Assembly (NCBI GenBank): GCA_947453465.1
Contig: CANGGL010000015.1
Span: forward strand, 1-32,073
Direction of reading: 5' to 3'
Length of the DNA stretch: 32,073 nt
Source: Microbacteriaceae bacterium
Lineage (GTDB): Bacteria > Actinomycetota > Actinomycetes > Actinomycetales > Microbacteriaceae
Position numbers and translations under genes: made by a program. Within the stretch, counting starts at the first letter, position 1. Every line of letters starts with the position of its first letter. Shown in pieces: positions 9,906 to 15,790 of the stretch. Below the pieces are notes generated by a model. That model ran no database searches. It was not told the origin of the DNA and was given only the letters and a program-made list of their open reading frames with translations.

Positions 9906-10499
9906 CTACAGAACTGAAACCGAGGTCGCGCGCCAGCGACTATTGATGCCTTCCAGGCGGATAGTCACGGCGCGCGTTCTTGTTTTCGAGTTCAACAAAA
10001 CCACGGACTCGATAACTCCGTCGCGAGGTGAACTTGTCCTGAGGCCCCCAACGCTCAGGTTTTGATAATGCGCCGAAACTCCCTGCTCGACCCTTTGCGC
10101 CTGAGCCTTACGCGCTCGGAGTTGCAGGCGTTGATAAACGTCATCCGACAACCAGCGAGCAAGCTGATCAACCTGACGGGTGCCTGAGATTACCTCGATG
10201 ACTCCGGTTGCCAGCGCCTTTAGGCTTTCGGCCGGGTCCGGAAGGTCGGCGGTCGAGCTGTATTGCTCTCCGAAAAATTCATCGGATTCAATCGGGTTTG
10301 TGACATTTCGACGTTTGGCGTTGAATTCGCGTTTCGGCGGCGCCTGGTCCTTGTCTATTTCTAGCTTCTTTGATGCATCCAAATCTCTGGCCTTATCTAA
10401 CTTCTTTGTCTTTTTGACCTTTTTGATTTGCTTGATATTTTCTGGTTGTAAATTTGCTGCATTGCCTTCATTACTTGGTTCGGGTGCCTCGATAGACAT
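9906..10499 (-). CDS. Rv3235-like conserved actinobacterial protein
   Basis: This 197-residue cytoplasmic protein of unknown biochemical function resembles the Rv3235 family, commonly found beside secA in actinobacteria. The N-terminal 70 residues are charged, lysine-rich and probably disordered (KKVKKTKKLDKARD). The family-like core begins around residue 85 with LKALATGVIEVISGTRQVDQLARWLSDDVY and ends with a short beta-rich segment, AVTIRLEGINSRWRATSVSV. ATG at 10499 is preceded by a purine-rich GGGGGAA. The gene converges on secA with only 2 bases between the stops and no hairpin between them, so antisense read-through is likely. The family match is from memory of the motif. Confidence 0.65.
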   Translation of the reverse strand: MSIEAPEPSNEGNAANLQPENIKQIKKVKKTKKLDKARDLDASKKLEIDKDQAPPKREFNAKRRNVTNPIESDEFFGEQYSSTADLPDPAESLKALATGVIEVISGTRQVDQLARWLSDDVYQRLQLRARKAQAQRVEQGVSAHYQNLSVGGLRTSSPRDGVIESVVLLNSKTRTRAVTIRLEGINSRWRATSVSVL

Positions 10500-10584
10500 T
10501 TCCCCCGCCCTTTCTCCCCCATTGGTTGAAGGAGTTTTGACGCTATTCCTAGCGAGGGCCGCTGTAAAGGGTTTCTAAATAACC

Positions 10585-10593
10585 TGTGGATAA
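10585..10593 (-). other. Single consensus DnaA box
   Basis: TGTGGATAA on the plus strand is the exact reverse complement of the consensus DnaA box TTATCCACA. It lies in the divergent region between the Rv3235-like gene and the 165-residue ORF. No second box or AT-rich unwinding element was seen nearby, so this is not an origin. It may be a DnaA regulatory or titration site, or chance. Confidence 0.4.
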
Positions 10594-10610
10594 CTATTTC
10601 AAGATGTCGT

Positions 10611-10630
10611 AGGTGGATGAGAATCCACTT
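10611..10630 (+). repeat. Hairpin with GAGA tetraloop abutting a start codon
   Basis: GTGGAT-GAGA-ATCCAC (10613-10628) is a perfect inverted repeat with a GNRA-type loop. A flanking A-T and G-U pair extend the stem to 8 pairs, ending exactly one base before ATG 10631. It contains the alternative GTG start at 10613. Confidence 0.45.
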
Positions 10631-11128
10631 ATGAACTTTGATCACCTATTCGAGGACCTCGAGGCGCAGTTTGAAGCGGGCCTGGCCACCGAGCAAGCGT
10701 CGCTTGGCCTATCGACCAAAAAGTTGGCTCAAGTTGATCTCCTGGACGGCTCCAGTAGGGTTTTCGTGGCCCCGGTGCTGGGTTTCGATTTTATTGCCGG
10801 CTTGCTAATCGGCGAGGTTGCTTGGCAGCTTGTGCCATTTGTGGCGTTTGTTCGCCTAACCTTTCTAGATTCGGAATCTTCTGGTCTTCCGCCGCTCCGG
10901 CGACTTGATCTGGGTCTCATCGGTTTTCTTGAGCGGTTGCCCAGACCGGCGCATCTCAAGTGGAGGTTACTTGCTTCTGATCAAATTCGTCTCGGTCAGC
11001 TCATCGAGCTAGAAGGTAACTTATTGGCTCTCCAGGTTTCTGGCTCCCCGGAGGTGACTTTTCACCCGGTGGCTGCGTTCCAGAGCCTAGAAGTCATGGC
11101 TGTGGAAAACTTGGGCGAAGACTTTTGA
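10631..11128 (+). CDS. Conserved actinobacterial protein of unknown function
   Basis: I cannot assign a function. The track begins at GTG 10613 (171 residues), but ATG 10631 gives MNFDHLFEDLEAQFEAGL, the acidic amphipathic start I associate with this actinobacterial family, and a 165-residue product. After the helical N-terminus (residues 1-35) the protein is rich in short beta-strands (SRVFVAPVLGFDFIAGLLIG; LLALQVSGSPEVTFHPVAAF), suggesting a small beta-barrel-like domain. No membrane helix or catalytic motif is evident. It is the first gene of a co-directional run with the SAF, CpaE-like and PdtaS-like genes; the SAF gene starts 19 bases later. Ribosome-binding sequence is weak and a hairpin sits directly before the ATG. 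Confidence 0.7.
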   Translation: MNFDHLFEDLEAQFEAGLATEQASLGLSTKKLAQVDLLDGSSRVFVAPVLGFDFIAGLLIGEVAWQLVPFVAFVRLTFLDSESSGLPPLRRLDLGLIGFLERLPRPAHLKWRLLASDQIRLGQLIELEGNLLALQVSGSPEVTFHPVAAFQSLEVMAVENLGEDF

Positions 11129-11147
11129 CTACCAGCAAACTCTGAGC

Positions 11148-11777
11148 ATGGTTGAAAAGTTGAAGCGCCTACGGGCCCCGCAAAATAATCGCCGGCGCAA
11201 GTTGGTGCTCGGTTTAGCTTTAGTAACGGCATCAACCGCCGGGGTCACGGCGATTATTCAGTTCAATAACCACACGTCAACTTTTGTGATTGCGGCCAAC
11301 GATGTTTCCAGCGGCTCGGAAGTGTCAGCAAACGCGGTGAGTACTGCGGAGTTGAATTTGGGAAACTCCGCTGCCCTGTACCTGAAGCCCGGGGAGTTGC
11401 CGGTCGGAAGTTACCTGTTGTTTTCAGTCGCCAAGGGCCAGTTGATCCCAAAGGCGTTCGTAGCCACAAAAATCCTGGATGAGCGGGTGCCGGTAGTGAT
11501 CAGTTCGGTTATGCCGCTACCTAGCGGGTTGAAAGCTGGCGATTCGGTGGACATCTGGACCTCAACCCTGACCGACAAAAACCTCTTCGCGCCACCGATC
11601 GAGTTGGTCTTGAACGCAGAGGTCACGAACGTGAGAGAGCCGACCGGAATGTTTGCTAACCAACAGCCCGAGGTTCAAGCGCTGGTTCCGGTCGAGTCAG
11701 TCGCCCCAATCCTCGACGCGATTGCCTCTAAAGACGCTCTTTCACTCGTGCTGAGGAGAAACCTTGGCAATGATTGA
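11148..11777 (+). CDS. SAF-domain membrane-anchored protein (CpaB/FlgA-like)
   Basis: The 209-residue product has a basic N-terminus, one membrane helix at about residues 19-42 (KLVLGLALVTASTAGVTAIIQF), then an outside SAF domain at about residues 48-115 (FVIAANDVSSGSEVSANAVSTAEL and GQLIPKAF). A C-terminal beta-region follows. SAF domains occur in CpaB proteins of Flp/Tad pilus systems, in FlgA and in sialate synthases, where they bind carbohydrate or act as assembly chaperones. A CpaE-like ATPase follows with an 8- or 14-base overlap depending on its start, but no pilin, TadA, TadB or TadC genes are present. I infer a stripped-down CpaB/CpaE-type pair rather than a working pilus locus. Confidence 0.75.
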   Translation: MVEKLKRLRAPQNNRRRKLVLGLALVTASTAGVTAIIQFNNHTSTFVIAANDVSSGSEVSANAVSTAELNLGNSAALYLKPGELPVGSYLLFSVAKGQLIPKAFVATKILDERVPVVISSVMPLPSGLKAGDSVDIWTSTLTDKNLFAPPIELVLNAEVTNVREPTGMFANQQPEVQALVPVESVAPILDAIASKDALSLVLRRNLGND

Positions 11778-12675
11778 TCTCTTCAAGAGGCCTAAGAGCG
11801 GGGTATCGCGGGCGCCTGAGAGTGGACTCTCAGATAGCCTCCGGCGTGCAGTCTCGATCTGCGTTTGGGGTCCGACCGGTTCCACCGGAAAATCTACGTT
11901 GGCGGCCAATCTGGGCTGCGAGCTTGCCTTAGCCGGCCACAAGGTTCTAATCGTTGATTTCGACACCTACTCGCCGAGTCAGGCAGTGATGTTTGGCATT
12001 ACCGACGGACCGCCCGGGCTTGCGGCGGCATGTCGACTTGTCGGCCAGGGGAGGTTAGATGAGGAGCAATTGAATCGGCTAAGTACCTCTTTCGAAGCAG
12101 GTGCTGGGCAACTAAGTCTGCTTTCCGGTTTGAGCTCGCCGGGGCGTTGGCCAGAGGTCAGCCCAGACAAGATTCAGGGCTTGCTCGAGGCGGCATCCCC
12201 GCTCTTTGATTTCGTGGTTTGCGATGTTGCTTCGGCTTTGGAAGAGGGTGTGCGTCAGCTCGGCGGCGTAATTGAGCGAAATTGCGCGAGTCGGGCGCTA
12301 CTGCAGAACTGCGACAAAACATTGGCGGTAGTGGGCGCCGACGCCGTTTCGATTCAACGGTACCTATCCAGTCATTCTTCGCTAACCGAATTAGCCAAGG
12401 AGCCGCTGCTGCTGGTCAATAGGTTGCGGCAGGCAGCTCTCGGGTCAAATCCCAAACAGCAGATCTCTGATGCGCTAGCTCAGTTTGCCAACCAGGAGGT
12501 GGATTGGTTTATCCCCAATGATCCGGAGTCGTGCGACCAGGCGGCACAGGAGTCGGTGCCTCTGGCGATGATGAAGCGTTCCTCGCCGGCACGCCAGGCA
12601 ATAGCTCAGGTGGCCCGCCTGAAGTTCATTGGTCAAGAAGGCAACCTGCAGAGGCGCGTGGCTAAACTCGTTTAA
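11764..12675 (+). CDS. CpaE/MinD-like P-loop ATPase
   Basis: The protein (303 residues from TTG 11764; 301 from ATG 11770) is a ParA/MinD/CpaE-superfamily ATPase. The P-loop is VWGPTGSTGKSTLAANLG at about residues 34-51, followed by VLIVDFDTYSPS (Walker A') and FVVCDVAS (Walker B). The signature lysine of the deviant Walker A motif (KGGxGKS/T) is replaced by Thr. The TTG has GAGGAG 5 bases upstream, while the ATG is 11 bases from it, so the TTG is slightly favoured. The gene overlaps the SAF gene and abuts the kinase gene, implying tight co-expression. CpaE proteins position pilus machinery, but no pilus genes are here, so the role is unknown. Confidence 0.75.
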   Translation: MAMIDLFKRPKSGVSRAPESGLSDSLRRAVSICVWGPTGSTGKSTLAANLGCELALAGHKVLIVDFDTYSPSQAVMFGITDGPPGLAAACRLVGQGRLDEEQLNRLSTSFEAGAGQLSLLSGLSSPGRWPEVSPDKIQGLLEAASPLFDFVVCDVASALEEGVRQLGGVIERNCASRALLQNCDKTLAVVGADAVSIQRYLSSHSSLTELAKEPLLLVNRLRQAALGSNPKQQISDALAQFANQEVDWFIPNDPESCDQAAQESVPLAMMKRSSPARQAIAQVARLKFIGQEGNLQRRVAKLV

Positions 12676-14151
12676 GTGTCGACACTTAGTGATCTCTTCA
12701 AACAGCATGGCAAGGCCAGCAACGCCGATATCGAGTGGTTGCACCTACTGCTTTCAGATTGGCAACTAGTTGCCGACTTGGTCTTTGCCGACCTGGTGCT
12801 GTGGATTCCAACCAACGATGGCTCTTTCGTAGCCGCCGGGCATGCCAGGCCTTCAAGTGCCGCAACAATTTTTTACCGAGACATCTCGGGTGAGCCAGTG
12901 CGCAAAGAGTGGGCTGGGACCATCGGCCAGGCCTTTACCACCGGCCTCTCGCAGCACCTGGGTGCCCCTGACACCTATGACGGCCTCCTAACCAGGTTCA
13001 GTGCCATTCCGGTTCGTAGACGCCTCTCAACCAAGTCTGAGGAGGTCGCTGAGAAGCCCATCGCCGTCGTGACCCGTCACACCAACCTCGCCGAGGCTAA
13101 GGCGCCCAACAAGCTGCAATTGAACTACCTAAACTGCGGCAACTATTTGCTCGACATGATGGCCGATGGCACGTACCCAGATTTCTCCAACCCAACCGGC
13201 CCTCGCCGAGGGGCGCCGCGAGCCAACGATGGGCTGTTGCGGCTCGACGTGGATGGCGTGGTCGAATTCGCCAGCCCAAACGGCCTCTCGGCTTTCAACC
13301 GGCTCGGCATCATTGGCGAGCTAGAGGGGGAGACCTTGGCCGTTGCCGCCGCCCCGGTCCTGAAATCGCGGATGAGTGTGGATGAGTCATTGCCGCTAGT
13401 CCTCACGGGGCGCGCGCCTTGGCGCACCGACATGGAATCTCGCAACGTGACGCTAACCGTGCGTGCCATCCCGCTTCGTCAGGGCGGTCAGCGCACCGGA
13501 GCCATCGTTCTCTGTAGAGATGTGACCGAACTACGGCGCCAAGAGCGAGAACTCATCACCAAGGACGCAACCATCCGTGAAATTCATCACCGGGTGAAGA
13601 ACAACCTGCAGACGGTGGCAAGCCTCCTGCGCATTCAAGCGCGAAGAAGCAAAAGCGAAGAGACTCGGGAGTCGCTGAATCAAGCTATGCGCCGAGTTTC
13701 TGCGATTGCTTTGGTCCACGACACTCTCTCGGAGGGCCTAAACCAGGATGTGAATTTTGATGAGGTCTTTGACCGAGTCTTGATGTTGGCAACCGAGGTT
13801 GCCTCGAGCATCGGCACATCGGTGCGAACCCTGATTGATGGCAAGTTTGGCCAGCTGAAGAGCGATATGGCCACACCGCTGGCAGTGGCGTTAACCGAGA
13901 TCGTGACCAACGCGGTCGAGCATGGGCTTGCGGAGCGAAGCGGCGTGGTTGCCGTAAATGCGGAGCGTAAACAAAAACAACTGCTGATTACGGTTTCAGA
14001 TAACGGCAAGGGGCTCACCGATGGCAAGGTCGGCGCAGGTCTCGGCACTCAGATCATTCGCACCTTGATCGAGGGCGAGCTCCGCGGCACCATCCACTGG
14101 TCATCGCCTCACGAGGGTGGCACGCGAGTTGCCATCGCCCTGCCGCTCTAA
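12676..14151 (+). CDS. pdtaS: PdtaS-like sensor histidine kinase
   Basis: This soluble 491-residue kinase has the PdtaS layout: an N-terminal GAF-like sensor (about 1-150), a PAS-like domain (about 180-285, GLLRLDVDGVVEFASPNGLSAFNRLG), a HisKA_2 phosphotransfer helix with IREIHHRVKNNLQTVASLLR, and a HATPase domain (TEIVTNAVEHG; DNGKGLTDG; GAGLGTQIIRTL). The likely phosphorylated residue is His305 in HRVKNN. In mycobacteria PdtaS signals to PdtaR, an ANTAR RNA-binding antiterminator; pdtaR is not in this window. The GTG start at 12676 directly follows the CpaE-like stop. A bidirectional terminator follows. No transmembrane segment is seen. Confidence 0.88.
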   Translation: MSTLSDLFKQHGKASNADIEWLHLLLSDWQLVADLVFADLVLWIPTNDGSFVAAGHARPSSAATIFYRDISGEPVRKEWAGTIGQAFTTGLSQHLGAPDTYDGLLTRFSAIPVRRRLSTKSEEVAEKPIAVVTRHTNLAEAKAPNKLQLNYLNCGNYLLDMMADGTYPDFSNPTGPRRGAPRANDGLLRLDVDGVVEFASPNGLSAFNRLGIIGELEGETLAVAAAPVLKSRMSVDESLPLVLTGRAPWRTDMESRNVTLTVRAIPLRQGGQRTGAIVLCRDVTELRRQERELITKDATIREIHHRVKNNLQTVASLLRIQARRSKSEETRESLNQAMRRVSAIALVHDTLSEGLNQDVNFDEVFDRVLMLATEVASSIGTSVRTLIDGKFGQLKSDMATPLAVALTEIVTNAVEHGLAERSGVVAVNAERKQKQLLITVSDNGKGLTDGKVGAGLGTQIIRTLIEGELRGTIHWSSPHEGGTRVAIALPL

Positions 14152-14164
14152 ACCTCCAGGTATG

Positions 14165-14198
14165 AAAAAAGCCTCGACCAAAATGGCCGAGGCTTTTT
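14165..14198. terminator. Bidirectional terminator between pdtaS and whiB1
   Basis: AAAAA-GCCTCG (14166-14176) pairs with CGAGGC-TTTTT (14188-14198) around an 11-base loop. The A-tract and T-tract flank the GC stem symmetrically, so it serves as a factor-independent terminator for the plus-strand kinase operon and for the converging minus-strand whiB gene. Confidence 0.9.
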
Positions 14199-14208
14199 CA
14201 AAAGTTTG

Positions 14209-14463
14209 TTAGCTCGCGCGACGCGCACGAGCATATTTGCGCTTGAGCGACTTACGCTCATCTTCGCTTAGGCCACCCCAAACGCCGGTGTCCTGGTTTT
14301 CCTTGATTGCATATTCGAGGCAGTGGGTTGAAACTCCGCACTCGCGGCAAACAGATTTTGCCTGGTCGATCTGGTCAACAGCTGGGCCGGTGTTACCGAC
14401 TGGGAAGAATAGCTCTGGGTCTTCGGTGAGGCATCGAGCTTCGTTCAGCCACTGCATGTCCAT
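14209..14463 (-). CDS. whiB1: WhiB-family iron-sulfur transcription factor, WhiB1-like
   Basis: WhiB proteins bind a [4Fe-4S] cluster through four cysteines and regulate transcription, usually by contacting region 4 of the primary sigma factor. Here they are Cys11, Cys39, Cys42 and Cys48 (C...CxxC...C). The family turn motif GVWGG is followed by a basic C-terminal tail (KSLKRKYARARR) for DNA contact. The 84-residue length and the segment EDPELFFPVGNTGPA closely resemble mycobacterial WhiB1, an essential nitric-oxide-sensitive regulator. Start ATG 14463 is used; ATG 14457 is an in-frame alternative. Neither has a good ribosome-binding site. A perfect palindrome lies about 50 bases upstream. 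Confidence 0.93.
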   Translation of the reverse strand: MDMQWLNEARCLTEDPELFFPVGNTGPAVDQIDQAKSVCRECGVSTHCLEYAIKENQDTGVWGGLSEDERKSLKRKYARARRAS

Positions 14464-14511
14464 AAGTGCCGTTATTCCTTTGTCTTGGTGTTTCGGTGAG
14501 CTTCAGCGCTC

Positions 14512-14525
14512 GTGCCAAATGGCAC
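14512..14525. promoter_or_regulatory. Palindrome upstream of whiB1, possible operator
   Basis: GTGCCA-AA-TGGCAC is a perfect 6-2-6 inverted repeat located 49 bases upstream of the whiB1 start codon in the divergent intergenic region. It is short and could be a dimeric regulator site. No specific regulator can be named. Confidence 0.35.
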
Positions 14526-14676
14526 AGAAGAAAGACATCTGAAAAAAGATTTCTTCGGATGGGCGATTCACTCAAAAGAGCGATTTACCGCGAACTTTCC
14601 TGAGAAAATCGTTTCACAGAGTGAACGGTTTGGCAAGACCCAAAATCGCGAGACAAAAAATGGGATGTGCTTGAAG

Positions 14677-15081
14677 ATGGCAGCAAAAGTGGTTCGACCG
14701 ATCGGTCTAAAGCTGGTCATCGCGATTCTCGGCGTTGAGTTCGCTTTCCTGGTTGGCCTAGATGTTACCTATGTCGTGGCCACCTTGTCAGGTGAAGTCA
14801 AAAGCCTGCCAACGATGCTGGCGCTGGCGGGTCTCGGGCTAGTTCTGGCAGTCTGGCTCGGCTTCACGCTAAGTGCGCTATACGCCGGGCGTCGCTGGTC
14901 TAGAAACAGCGCAATTTTTTGGCAGCTCATGCAACTAACCGTGGCCTGGGGTAGTTTCACCGGTCAATTCGCCAATTTTGCGATCGGCATCGGTTTGATC
15001 GTTCCTTCGGTTGCGGTCATCGCACTGCTGTTTACCAAGCCAGTCTTTGATGCAACGCAGGGTGAAATCCCCAGCGAATAG
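14677..15081 (+). CDS. Small integral membrane protein, function unknown
   Basis: I do not recognise a specific family. From ATG 14677 the product is 134 residues with four predicted membrane helices: LKLVIAILGVEFAFLVGLDV, LALAGLGLVLAVWLGFTLSALYAG, an amphipathic third one near FWQLMQLTVAWGSFTGQF, and IGIGLIVPSVAVIALLF. A basic cluster (GRRWSRN) sits between helices 2 and 3, suggesting an inside loop. The track starts at 14512, but residues 1-51 of that version are polar and overlap the whiB1 upstream palindrome, so I consider them untranslated. ATG 14665 is an alternative and there is no strong ribosome-binding site for either. The stop codon lies inside the first unit of a 20-base tandem duplication. 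Confidence 0.6.
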   Translation: MAAKVVRPIGLKLVIAILGVEFAFLVGLDVTYVVATLSGEVKSLPTMLALAGLGLVLAVWLGFTLSALYAGRRWSRNSAIFWQLMQLTVAWGSFTGQFANFAIGIGLIVPSVAVIALLFTKPVFDATQGEIPSE

Positions 15082-15098
15082 CTGAAATCCCCAGCGAA
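15063..15098 (+). repeat. Tandem duplication, two 16-base identical copies with period 20
   Basis: TGAAATCCCCAGCGAA occurs at 15063-15078 and again at 15083-15098. The first copy encodes the last residues (EIPSE) of the membrane protein together with its flanking stop; the second is in the gap before bcp. It looks like a recent slippage or short tandem duplication. Confidence 0.85.
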
Positions 15099-15110
15099 AA
15101 GGCAGGTGCT

Positions 15111-15584
15111 CTAGATGTCGAGAAGCTTGCGCACCATGGCAACATGGCCAGTGGCTTTGACGTTGTAAAGCGCCAATTGAATGATGCCGGCTTCGTCAAC
15201 CGCAAAGGTCGAGCGCAGGACGCCCTGGTAGACGCGGCCATAGAGGCTCTTGGTGCCGTAGGCGCCAAAAGCCTTGTGAACCGAGAGGTCTGGGTCGCTC
15301 AATAGCGGAAAGTTCAGAGTTTGCTCAGTCTGGAATTTCTTGAGCTTGTTGATTGGGTCTGGAGAAATACCCAAAACCGTGTAACCGGCCGCCTTCAGCG
15401 GGTTTAGGTTGTCGTTAAAGTCACAGGCTTCCTTGGTGCATCCCGGGGTTGAAGCGGCGGGATAGAAGTAGATGATTACCTTGTGGCCCTTGAAGTCAAC
15501 AAGCGAAACCTGCTTGCCGTCCTGGTCGAGAATCTCGAAGTTGGGAGCCTTGGCTCCGGCGACTAATTTTTCTCCGTCTGACAT
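15111..15584 (-). CDS. bcp: Thioredoxin-dependent thiol peroxidase (Bcp/PrxQ)
   Basis: This atypical 2-Cys peroxiredoxin reduces hydrogen peroxide and organic peroxides using thioredoxin. The 157-residue length is typical. Peroxidatic Cys49 is in PAASTPGCTKEACDF, with the resolving Cys54 five residues later as in PrxQ-type enzymes. The conserved Pro-Thr-Cys region has the common Bcp variant STPGCT. The ATG at 15584 has no ribosome-binding site but lies 7 bases after TAGACT, which fits a leaderless mRNA. It diverges from tRNA-Lys and converges on the small membrane protein gene. Confidence 0.95.
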   Translation of the reverse strand: MSDGEKLVAGAKAPNFEILDQDGKQVSLVDFKGHKVIIYFYPAASTPGCTKEACDFNDNLNPLKAAGYTVLGISPDPINKLKKFQTEQTLNFPLLSDPDLSVHKAFGAYGTKSLYGRVYQGVLRSTFAVDEAGIIQLALYNVKATGHVAMVRKLLDI

Positions 15585-15591
15585 GTTTATG

Positions 15592-15597
15592 AGTCTA
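15592..15597 (-). promoter_or_regulatory. Leaderless -10 element of bcp
   Basis: On the minus strand TAGACT is followed by 7 bases (CATAAAC) and then the bcp ATG, placing the transcription start at or next to the start codon. No Shine-Dalgarno is present. Confidence 0.5.
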
Positions 15598-15603
15598 GGC
15601 GAA

Positions 15604-15609
15604 TATGCT
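15604..15609 (+). promoter_or_regulatory. Possible -10 element for tRNA-Lys
   Basis: TATGCT, overlapping a second candidate TAGGCT at 15609-15614, lies about 35 bases before the mature 5' end of tRNA-Lys and matches TANNNT. It is only a few bases from the divergent bcp -10. No good -35 at 16-18 bases was found. Confidence 0.35.
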
Positions 15610-15642
15610 AGGCTTTTCTCTCGTTGCGGTTCTCTGCAGCAC

Positions 15643-15715
15643 GCACCTCTAGCTCAATCGGCAGAGCAACTGACTCTTAATCAGTGGGTTCTCGGTTCAA
15701 GTCCGAGGGGGTGCA
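15643..15715 (+). tRNA. tRNA-Lys (anticodon CTT)
   Basis: The 73-base sequence folds into a standard cloverleaf: acceptor GCACCTC/GGGGTGC with one U-G pair, D stem GCTC/GAGC, anticodon stem ACTGA/TCAGT with loop CTCTTAA (anticodon CTT), 5-base variable region GGGTT, and T stem CTCGG/CCGAG with loop TTCAAGT. The discriminator is A. The CCA end is not encoded (the next bases are CAA), so it must be added enzymatically. A rho-independent terminator follows 7 bases later, so it is a single-gene unit. Confidence 0.97.
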
Positions 15716-15721
15716 CAAATC

Positions 15722-15748
15722 AAAGACTCACTTCGGTGGGTCTTTTTT
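15722..15748 (+). terminator. Factor-independent terminator of tRNA-Lys
   Basis: AAAGACTCAC-TTCG-GTGGGTCTTTTTT: a 10-pair stem with one wobble, closed by the very stable UUCG tetraloop and followed by a T run. It lies just after the tRNA gene. Confidence 0.93.
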
Positions 15749-15790
15749 GTTTGCCGGAATACCCCGGTTGAACCGAGCGTTGTTCCATAG

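Noticed and set aside
10180-10578. 132-residue plus-strand ORF opposite the Rv3235-like gene
   Set aside because: Antisense to a gene with family-like sequence and a good start; the ORF has no recognisable features and ends in the intergenic region.
10500-10612. Possible replication origin because of a DnaA box
   Set aside because: Only one box, no AT-rich unwinding element, and no dnaA, dnaN, rpmH or parAB genes nearby.
14610-14626. GTTTCAC-AGA-GTGAAC as a possible ParB parS site
   Set aside because: Differs from TGTTTCACGTGAAACA in the core and has a 3-base spacer; more likely an unrelated inverted repeat.
14512-14676. N-terminal 55 residues of the 189-residue membrane ORF
   Set aside because: Polar, without homology features, and overlapping the whiB1 upstream palindrome; later ATG codons sit next to the first membrane helix.
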